A DNA stretch of 14,910 bases, taken from Scatosoma sp002474405 (lineage in GTDB: Bacteria; Bacillota; Clostridia; Christensenellales; Borkfalkiaceae). Numbering within the stretch: position 1 is the first letter of the stretch; every line of letters starts with the position of its first letter. The DNA lies in NCBI GenBank assembly GCA_937892545.1, contig CALAFO010000036.1, positions 1 through 14,910 of the forward strand, in the 5' to 3' direction. Of this stretch, positions 6,242-12,342 are shown one piece after another. Both the position numbers and the translations under genes were made by a program. The notes under the pieces were generated by a model. It was not told the origin of the DNA. It saw nothing but the letters and a program-made list of their open reading frames with translations, and ran no database searches.

Positions 6242-8845
6242 TTACTTTTTCGGGTTGGCAATGATGATGCCCGAATCGGAAGCGTCGATTTTTACCGTAT
6301 CGCCCGGCAGGAATCTGCCCGCAAGCAGTTCTTTGGCGAGCGGCGTTTCCACCGCCTGCTGCACGTACCGCTTCAACGGTCTTGCGCCGAGAACCGGATC
6401 GTAGCCGTTTTCCGCAAGGTATGCGCACGCTTTGTCGGTAATTTCCAGAGTCAGCCGCTTTTCCGCGAGCCTGTCTCTGAGCGACGAAACGAAAAGTTTT
6501 ACGATCTTTTCGATTTCGCCTTTCTGCAGCGGCTTGAAAATGACGATTTCGTCCAGACGGTTTAAAAATTCGGGACGGAACGAGGTTTTAAGCAGCGCTT
6601 CCACTTCCTTTTTCGCCGTTTCGGAAAGGTTGCCCTTTTCGTCGATGCCCTCCAGAATGGCGGGCGAGCCGAGGTTGGAAGTTAAGATAATCACGGTGTT
6701 TTTGAAGTTCACCGTTCTGCCCTGTCCGTCGGTGATACGCCCGTCGTCAAGCACCTGCAAAAGCACGTTGAACACGTCCGGATGCGCCTTTTCCACCTCG
6801 TCGAACAACACGACGCAGTAAGGATGACGGCGCACGGCTTCGGTGAGCTGCCCGCCCTCGTCGTAACCGACGTATCCGGGAGGCGCGCCGATCAGACGGG
6901 AAACGGAATACTTTTCCATATACTCGCTCATATCGATACGCACCATGTTCTTCTCGTCGTCGAACAGGCATTTCGCCAGCGTTTTCGCAAGCTGCGTTTT
7001 GCCAACGCCCGTAGGACCTAAGAACAGGAACGAACCGATAGGACGATCGGGATCGGCGATGCCCGCGCGGGAACGAAGAATGGCGTTTGCCACGGCTTCC
7101 ACGGCTTCGTCCTGCCCGATTACCCGTTTGTGCAGGGTATCGGCGAGATGAAGCAGCTTTTCCTTTTCGCCTTCCATCAGTTTCGCCACGGGAATGCCCG
7201 TGCGTTTTGCCACGATTTCGGCGATTTCTTCTTCGGTTACTTTATCGTGCAGAATCGAACCGCCGTTGCCGTCAGCGCCGTCCGCCGCAGCTTTCTTCTC
7301 GCTTTCTTCCAGCTTCTTTTTCAGTTCGGGCAGTTTGCCGTACTGAAGTTCGGAAGCTTTCTGCAAATCGTACTCGCGCTGCGCTTTTTCCAGCTCCGCC
7401 GAGCATTTTTCGATTTCTTCGCGCAAGGACTGCACCGCGGAAATATCGCGTTTTTCCGCTTCCCAGCGGGTGGACAACGCGGCGTATTTTTCTTTCATTT
7501 CCGCAAGTTCGTTTTCGATTTCTTTCAGATGTTCCTGCGAAGCGGGATCGGTTTCTTTGGAAAGGGCGTTCTTTTCGATTTCAAGCTGCATCGTCTTTCT
7601 CGAAAGCGCGTCCATTTCTTCGGGGCTCGATTCCATCTGCGTGCGGATGGTGGCGCAGGCTTCGTCCACAAGGTCGATCGCCTTATCGGGCAGGAATCTG
7701 TCGGTGATGTATCTGTCGGAAAGAGTCGCCGCGGCGATTAAGGCATTATCCTGAATTTTTACGCCGTGGAACACTTCGTAACGCTCTTTCAGACCGCGCA
7801 GAATGGAGATGGTATCTTCCACCGTGGGTTCACCCACCAGCACGGGCTGGAAACGACGTTCGAGCGCGGGATCTTTTTCGATATATTTGCGGTACTCGTC
7901 CAGCGTGGTGGCGCCGATGCAATGCAGCTCGCCGCGCGCCAGCATAGGCTTTAACAGGTTGCCCGCGTCCATCGCGCCGTCCGTTTTGCCGGCGCCGACG
8001 ATGGTGTGCAGTTCATCGATGAACAGAATAATTTTTCCGTCCGACTTCTTCACTTCGGCAAGCACGGCTTTCAATCTTTCTTCAAATTCGCCGCGGAATT
8101 TCGCGCCCGCAATCAACGCGCCGAGATCCAGAGAAAATACTTTGCGGTCTTTCAGAGAATCGGGCACGTCCCCTTTCATGATACGAATCGCAAGACCTTC
8201 TGCGATTGCCGTTTTGCCCACGCCGGCTTCGCCGATCAGCACGGGGTTGTTTTTCGTTTTACGCGAAAGAATACGGATGACGGAACGGATTTCTTCGTCC
8301 CGCCCGATGACGGGGTCAAGCTTGTGCTGCCGAGCCCGTTCTACCAGATCGCTGCCGTATTTATTCAGAACGTCGTAGGTATCTTCGGGGTTTTCGCTGT
8401 CTACGCGGGAATTGCCGCGCACTTTGGCAAGCTCCTGCATGAAAGTATCTTTATCGATCCCCGCTTCTTTCAGAAGGCGCTTCACAAGGCTTTCGCCCTT
8501 ATCGAAGAACGCCATGAACAGATGCTCGACGGAAACATAGGAATCGCCCATCTGTTCCGCGGAATTCTGCGCGCTTTCAAGCAGATCGTTCAGCGCGCGG
8601 GAAACGTATTTTTCGCCGCCCGATACTTTGGGAAGCCGCGAAATTTCCGTACGCGTTCTTTCAAGAAGCGCGGAAACGTTTACGCCCGTACGCGACAACA
8701 GCGTAGAAATCAGCCCCTCCTTATCGCTTAAAAGCGAGAATAACAGATGCAGCTGACCGATATCGGCGTTGCCGTATTCCGTGGAAACTCTCTGCGCGTT
8801 TACCAGCGCTTCCGATGATTTCTCGGTAAATTTTTTCATATCCAT
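6242..8845 (-). CDS. clpB: ATP-dependent disaggregase ClpB (Hsp100)
   Basis: ClpB is a hexameric AAA+ unfoldase that pulls proteins out of aggregates together with DnaK. The 867-residue product matches the family length. It has the Clp N-domain repeats (about 1-145), NBD1 with Walker A GEAGVGKT (205-212) and Walker B DE (277-278), and a long coiled-coil M domain with many charged heptads (about 400-530). NBD2 carries Walker A GPTGVGKT (610-617) and Walker B DE (682-683). The M domain distinguishes it from ClpA, and no ClpP-docking loop was recognised. The start at 8845 is set by a perfect AGGAGGG seven bases upstream; an in-frame ATG at 8914 would add 23 charged residues not typical of the family. 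Neither a CIRCE element nor a CtsR heptamer repeat is visible upstream, and no clear promoter could be read. Confidence 0.97.
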   Translation of the reverse strand: MDMKKFTEKSSEALVNAQRVSTEYGNADIGQLHLLFSLLSDKEGLISTLLSRTGVNVSALLERTRTEISRLPKVSGGEKYVSRALNDLLESAQNSAEQMGDSYVSVEHLFMAFFDKGESLVKRLLKEAGIDKDTFMQELAKVRGNSRVDSENPEDTYDVLNKYGSDLVERARQHKLDPVIGRDEEIRSVIRILSRKTKNNPVLIGEAGVGKTAIAEGLAIRIMKGDVPDSLKDRKVFSLDLGALIAGAKFRGEFEERLKAVLAEVKKSDGKIILFIDELHTIVGAGKTDGAMDAGNLLKPMLARGELHCIGATTLDEYRKYIEKDPALERRFQPVLVGEPTVEDTISILRGLKERYEVFHGVKIQDNALIAAATLSDRYITDRFLPDKAIDLVDEACATIRTQMESSPEEMDALSRKTMQLEIEKNALSKETDPASQEHLKEIENELAEMKEKYAALSTRWEAEKRDISAVQSLREEIEKCSAELEKAQREYDLQKASELQYGKLPELKKKLEESEKKAAADGADGNGGSILHDKVTEEEIAEIVAKRTGIPVAKLMEGEKEKLLHLADTLHKRVIGQDEAVEAVANAILRSRAGIADPDRPIGSFLFLGPTGVGKTQLAKTLAKCLFDDEKNMVRIDMSEYMEKYSVSRLIGAPPGYVGYDEGGQLTEAVRRHPYCVVLFDEVEKAHPDVFNVLLQVLDDGRITDGQGRTVNFKNTVIILTSNLGSPAILEGIDEKGNLSETAKKEVEALLKTSFRPEFLNRLDEIVIFKPLQKGEIEKIVKLFVSSLRDRLAEKRLTLEITDKACAYLAENGYDPVLGARPLKRYVQQAVETPLAKELLAGRFLPGDTVKIDASDSGIIIANPKK

Positions 8846-8852
8846 AATTTTG

Positions 8853-8859
8853 CCCTCCT
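8853..8859 (-). promoter_or_regulatory. Ribosome binding site deciding the clpB start
   Basis: AGGAGGG on the minus strand lies seven bases before the ATG at 8845. The in-frame ATG at 8914 has only A/T-rich sequence before it (taaaaataacta), so the inner start is preferred. Confidence 0.85.
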
Positions 8860-8985
8860 TGCCGTTTTCCGCGTGCCGCGCTTTGTTCCGCAACCCGTCG
8901 GTTTCTTTTTTCATTAGTTATTTTTACCCCCGCTTTCCAGCGTTTAAACATAGCGGAGAAACTTTTCGTAAAATATATTTCCGAC

Positions 8986-9030
8986 AAAAAAGACAAAGGA
9001 AAACGCCCCGGAAGTTTTGCTTCGGGGCGC
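8986..9030 (-). terminator. Intrinsic terminator after the small lipoprotein gene
   Basis: On the minus strand CGCCCCGAAG pairs with CTTCCGGGGCG (one bulged base) around a short CAAAA loop, followed by TTTTCC and then TTTGTCTTTTTT. It lies 27 bases after the stop codon of the 63-residue gene and well before clpB, so it should separate the two transcripts. The clpB promoter would then have to lie between about 8986 and 8870. Confidence 0.8.
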
Positions 9031-9057
9031 CGCGTTTTCTCTGATTTTTTTATAACG

Positions 9058-9249
9058 TTAAAGCGTGTATGAAGCGCCGATTTCGCGCGTGATCACGGAA
9101 TCGTCGAAGTCGTCGTCCACCGTGCCTCCGGGCGTATATCTGCCTCTTCCCGGAGTATCCTGCAAGTCCGCGCAACTGCAAAACAACGCAAAAGCGCCGA
9201 AAACCACGGCAGCCGTACACATCAACGCGGCTGATTTTTTTCTGTTCAA
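9058..9249 (-). CDS. Tiny putative lipoprotein, TTG start
   Basis: This 63-residue product has no family I recognise. It opens with a basic n-region (MNRKK) and a hydrophobic stretch to residue 23, then FCSCAD, where Cys26 (or Cys24) is a plausible lipid-attachment site; the box FCSC departs from the standard [LVI][ASTVI][GAS]C. The short mature part (about 37 residues) is Gly/Arg-rich and then acidic (VDDDFDD). The start codon is TTG, with AAGGAG nine bases upstream; the next Met (residue 10) has no ribosome binding site and would lose the basic n-region. A consensus promoter 76 bases upstream and a strong terminator downstream frame the gene as its own transcription unit, the main argument that it is real. 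Function is unknown. Confidence 0.68.
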   Translation of the reverse strand: MNRKKSAALMCTAAVVFGAFALFCSCADLQDTPGRGRYTPGGTVDDDFDDSVITREIGASYTL

Positions 9250-9278
9250 TCGTTTGTTCTCCTTAGTGCGATTTTTTT

Positions 9279-9310
9279 ACGCGCTTTTCCGCCGGCAACG
9301 CTCCGCGCGT
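9279..9310 (-). repeat. Inverted repeat in the leader of the small lipoprotein mRNA
   Basis: ACGCGC at 9279-9284 and GCGCGT at 9305-9310 form a 6-bp stem with a 20-base internal segment, placed between the promoter and the ribosome binding site of the TTG-started gene. It could fold in the leader RNA, but the stem is short and there is no known riboswitch core. Confidence 0.35.
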
Positions 9311-9324
9311 AAAAATATGTTGCT

Positions 9325-9353
9325 ATTTTACACAATATTCAAAATTTTGTCAA
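9325..9353 (-). promoter_or_regulatory. Consensus sigma-A promoter of the small lipoprotein gene
   Basis: On the minus strand a perfect TTGACA (9353-9348) and TAAAAT (9330-9325, one mismatch to TATAAT) are separated by 17 bases. This is the strongest promoter by consensus in the window. The transcript should start near 9318, giving a leader of about 70 bases before the TTG start codon at 9249. Confidence 0.85.
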
Positions 9354-9484
9354 GCGGATAAACGGAATTTTTTTAAATATTTTTCGACTTGTTTTTCTGC
9401 GTTTCGGGCAAAAACCGCGCTTTTTTAAAAACGCCGCGATTACGAAAAAAACGTGCGGAGAAACTTGCGGAACAAAGCGGAAAA

Positions 9485-9509
9485 CGGCACGGGAGCGTGC
9501 CGAGTTTTT
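9485..9509 (+). terminator. Orphan intrinsic-terminator-like hairpin
   Basis: CGGCACG-GGAG-CGTGCCG (9485-9502) is a perfect 7-bp stem with a 4-base loop, followed by AG and five T on the plus strand. On the minus strand four T follow the same hairpin. No coding gene ends just before it on either strand, so it may end a small untranslated RNA, act as a bidirectional insulator between the divergent promoters, or be a remnant. Confidence 0.5.
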
Positions 9510-9534
9510 GCGTTTTCGCCGTTTTTTCGCCGCT

Positions 9535-9568
9535 TATATACGCGCGCGCGACAAAAAAATATTTTTTT
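9535..9568. other. Alternating TA/CG tract followed by A7-TA-T7 palindrome
   Basis: Positions 9535-9550 alternate strictly pyrimidine-purine: TATATA then five CG steps. They are followed after two bases by seven A, TA and seven T (9553-9568), a perfect 16-bp palindrome. The first tract is prone to left-handed DNA and the second to melting or cruciform extrusion. They sit just upstream of the predicted comM promoter. Confidence 0.6.
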
Positions 9569-9592
9569 CTTTGTTTCCGCCGCCTTTTTTTA

Positions 9593-9621
9593 TTTACTTT
9601 TTTCCGCTTTTCCTGTACAAT
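9593..9621 (+). promoter_or_regulatory. Probable sigma-A promoter of the comM-dprA-topA-trmFO operon
   Basis: TTTACT (9593-9598, four of six -35 positions) and TACAAT (9616-9621, five of six -10 positions) are separated by 17 bases. The transcript would start near 9628, leaving a leader of about 38 bases with AAGGAG at 9648-9653. Confidence 0.65.
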
Positions 9622-9665
9622 AATAAGACAGCAGGTGAATAGATTTCAAGGAGTTTGCACGCAGA

Positions 9666-11216
9666 ATGATTGCAAGAGTAGAAAGCTATGCGCTCTTCGG
9701 GCTGGAAGGCGTACCCGTAACGGTGGAAGCGGATATTTCGAAAGGGATTCCCTCGTTCGATATGGTGGGCTTGCCCGACGCGGCGGTGAAAGAATCGCGC
9801 GAACGGGTGAAAAGCGCCGTGAAAAACAGCGGGCTGATGTTTCCGAACCATAAAATCACCGTGAACTACGCCCCCGCGTACGTGAAAAAGGAAGGCTCGG
9901 CGCTGGACCTTGCCACCGCGATTTCGCTTCTGAAGGGCGAGGGCGCGCTGGAAGCAGACACGAACGGAATCATTTTTCTCGGCGAACTTGCGTTAAACGG
10001 CGAACTGCGCCCCGTGCGCGGCGTGCTGCCCGCGGTGATTTCCGCGCGCGAGAAAGATTACAAAACGTTTATCGTTCCCGCAGAAAACGCAAAGGAAGCG
10101 GGATATGTGGGCGGCGTCGACGTATATGCGGCGCGGACTTTACGCGAAGTGGTGGATCATCTTTCCGGTTTTTCGCCCCTCTCCCCCGTGCGTTGCGAAG
10201 AATTCCGCGCGGCGCAAAGCGAAAAGGCGGGCGCGGACGGCAACAACGAACTTTCCGCGCACGATCTGTCGTTCGTGAAAGGGCAGGAGATTGCAAAGCG
10301 CGCGCTGGAAGTTGCCGTGGCGGGCGGACACAACATTCTGTTTGTAGGTCCTCCCGGAAGCGGAAAAACCATGCTGGCGCGGGCGATTCCCACGGTGCTG
10401 CCGGATTTATCGTTTGAAGAGGCGCTGGAAATCACAAAAATTCATTCGGTGGCGGGAACTTTGGGCGAAAACGGAATTATTACCGAACGCCCGTTCAGGA
10501 CGCCCCACCACACCGCCACCACCGTTTCGCTCTGCGGCGGCGGTAACAAAACGGTGCACCCCGGAGAAATTTCGCTGGCGCACGGCGGCGTGCTGTTTCT
10601 GGACGAGCTGCCCGAATACAACCGCTCTACGCTGGAAGCGCTCCGGCAGCCGCTGGAGGACGGCGTGATCACCGTTTCGAGAGCGGGCGGCACGGTTACG
10701 TATCCCGCTTCGTTTATGCTGTGCGCAAGCATGAACCCCTGCCCCTGCGGTAACTACGGCTCTGCCACGCGGCAATGCACGTGCACTCCTTCCGAAATCA
10801 AACGTTACCGAGCGAGAATTTCCGGTCCGCTGCTGGACAGAATCGATATTCAGGTGGAAGTGGACGGCGTAACGTACGACGACCTTTCGGGCGGAGAGAA
10901 CGGAGAAACAAGCGCGGAAATCAAAAAGCGCACCGACCGCGCGCGGAAAATTCAGCGCGAACGGTATGCCGGCGAAAACGTGAACACCAACAGCGAAATG
11001 AACGAAAAAGACATACGGAAATACTGCGCGCTTTCGAAAGAGTGCGACGATATTCTGCGCGAGGCGTTCACTTCGCTCCGGCTTTCCGCGCGGGCGCGCT
11101 CGCGTATTTTAAAGGTGGCGCGCACGATTGCGGACCTCTCCGGAGAAGAGCACATTCTGCCGGAGCACGTGATGGAAGCGGTATCGTACCGCACGTACGG
11201 CGCGGAAGAAGAATAA
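9666..11216 (+). CDS. comM: YifB/ComM-family Mg-chelatase-like AAA+ ATPase
   Basis: The 516-residue protein belongs to the YifB/ComM family; in Vibrio and Haemophilus, ComM is a hexameric helicase that promotes branch migration during natural transformation. The ChlI-like N-terminal domain (about 1-170, with the family block VGLPDAAVKESRERV at 34-48) precedes the AAA+ core. The core has Walker A GPPGSGKT (228-235), Walker B FLDE (311-314), a family CPC...CTC cysteine cluster (Cys359, 361, 371, 373) and the SGPLLDRID segment with Arg392 as candidate arginine finger. The Mg-chelatase C-terminal domain (about 415-512) closes it. The start is the only reasonable one, although AAGGAG lies 12 bases upstream, longer than optimal. 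dprA follows after 18 bases. The gene symbol follows the family; transformation in this organism is not shown. Confidence 0.94.
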   Translation: MIARVESYALFGLEGVPVTVEADISKGIPSFDMVGLPDAAVKESRERVKSAVKNSGLMFPNHKITVNYAPAYVKKEGSALDLATAISLLKGEGALEADTNGIIFLGELALNGELRPVRGVLPAVISAREKDYKTFIVPAENAKEAGYVGGVDVYAARTLREVVDHLSGFSPLSPVRCEEFRAAQSEKAGADGNNELSAHDLSFVKGQEIAKRALEVAVAGGHNILFVGPPGSGKTMLARAIPTVLPDLSFEEALEITKIHSVAGTLGENGIITERPFRTPHHTATTVSLCGGGNKTVHPGEISLAHGGVLFLDELPEYNRSTLEALRQPLEDGVITVSRAGGTVTYPASFMLCASMNPCPCGNYGSATRQCTCTPSEIKRYRARISGPLLDRIDIQVEVDGVTYDDLSGGENGETSAEIKKRTDRARKIQRERYAGENVNTNSEMNEKDIRKYCALSKECDDILREAFTSLRLSARARSRILKVARTIADLSGEEHILPEHVMEAVSYRTYGAEEE

Positions 11217-11234
11217 GGCGCGGGGAGGCACACT

Positions 11235-12305
11235 ATGCGGAATCTTTCGGCGGAAGAGAAGGCTTTCATCTGGCTGGACGCCTTTCCCCTGCCGCTCGGC
11301 GAGAAAAACGCGCTGTTAAAAGCCGCCGGCAGCGCCGTAAACCTTGTAAAAAATTACGCGGAATTTTTCGGAAACGCGGTTAAAGCGGACGAAAGCGGCG
11401 TATATAATGATATGGCGCAGTCTTTGAAAGACGATTCGTTTTTCAAAAACGTGATTGCGGCGCTGGACCGCGAAGCAATCAACCCCGTGCCGCGCGTTTC
11501 CGACGGTTTTTTCGAAGAGTGGCGCGCGATTGACAATCCGCCGCTGGTACAGTACGAAAAAGGAAACGCGGCTTTGAAAAAAGGCGCTAAATTCGTGCTG
11601 GTGGGTTCGAGGCGCACTCCGCCCGAAGTGATGAAACGCACGCAGAAAGTTGCGGAAGAGTTATCCCGCGCGTTCACGGTGGTTACGGGGAACGCGGACG
11701 GAGGCGACAGCGCGGCGCTGGCGGGCGCGGCGAAAACGAAAGGCGGCATATCGGTATTGGCGGGCGGATTCTGCTGTCTGGAAAACGCGCGGTGCGATTT
11801 TGAAAAAAATCTGTACGTAACCGAACACACTTACCGCGTTGCCGCGCGGAAATTTTCTTACGAACGCAGAAACACTCTGCTTGCCGCGCTGGGAACAGCC
11901 GGATTGATTGCCAGCGCGGGCGAAAAAAGCGGCGCGCTGATGACGGCGGAATTTTTAAAAGCCGCGGGAAAACCGCTGTTCGCCTTCCCCTATTCGCCCG
12001 AATCGGCGGCGGGAAGAGGCTGCAACGCACTGATTAAACGCGGCGCCAATCTTGCCGAAAACGCGGACGACGTTTTCGAAAAACTGGGCGTCGACGCACA
12101 AACGACGGCAACCGACGCGACGGAAAAACTTTCCGCCGACGAAAAACTTGTGTACGAGGCTCTGAAAGATACGGGCAAGGCGAACATAAACGCTTTATCG
12201 CACCTGACGAAGCTGCCCGTATGGAAGCTTTCCGGCATCATTGCGGCGCTGGAAGTAAAAGGCGTGCTGACGCGCACGGGCGGGAACTTCGTTTTCCTCG
12301 TATAA
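11235..12305 (+). CDS. dprA: DprA/Smf family DNA-processing protein, diverged
   Basis: DprA binds incoming single-stranded DNA and loads RecA during transformation. This 356-residue protein has the expected three parts: an N-terminal helical region (about 1-100, WLDAFPLPLGEKNALL), a Rossmann core and a C-terminal winged helix (about 298-356). In the core the nucleotide-binding-like GSRR (124-127), ISVLAGG (172-178), EKSGALMTAEF (230-240) and GCNALIKRGA (262-271) blocks are clear. Two usual signatures are altered: SGxAxGID-AH is TGNADGGDSAA (151-161), and FPxRNR is FSYERRN (207-213). Gene order with topA and trmFO supports the assignment. The start is preceded by GGGGAGG six bases upstream. 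The frame is intact with no sign of decay; whether single-stranded DNA and RecA binding are kept is uncertain. Confidence 0.9.
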   Translation: MRNLSAEEKAFIWLDAFPLPLGEKNALLKAAGSAVNLVKNYAEFFGNAVKADESGVYNDMAQSLKDDSFFKNVIAALDREAINPVPRVSDGFFEEWRAIDNPPLVQYEKGNAALKKGAKFVLVGSRRTPPEVMKRTQKVAEELSRAFTVVTGNADGGDSAALAGAAKTKGGISVLAGGFCCLENARCDFEKNLYVTEHTYRVAARKFSYERRNTLLAALGTAGLIASAGEKSGALMTAEFLKAAGKPLFAFPYSPESAAGRGCNALIKRGANLAENADDVFEKLGVDAQTTATDATEKLSADEKLVYEALKDTGKANINALSHLTKLPVWKLSGIIAALEVKGVLTRTGGNFVFLV

Positions 12306-12342
12306 AAACACGGATTAACATTTTAAAAAGGGCATAGAAACA

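Larger units (their letters stand above)
9354..9592. other. Structured A/T-rich divergent spacer
   Basis: No gene is supportable between the lipoprotein promoter and the comM promoter. The stretch holds many A and T runs, a 7-bp hairpin (9485-9502), an alternating TATATA-(CG)5 tract (9535-9550) and a 16-bp A/T palindrome (9553-9568). Open frames here are short or run out of phase into comM and have no ribosome binding site. Confidence 0.6.

Noticed and set aside
8846..8914. Longer clpB start adding 23 residues
   Set aside because: There is no ribosome binding site before 8914, and the inner ATG has AGGAGGG at ideal spacing and matches the family N-terminus.
9389..9853. Plus-strand frame running into comM
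   Set aside because: It is out of phase with comM, passes through the promoter and the orphan hairpin, and has no ribosome binding site.
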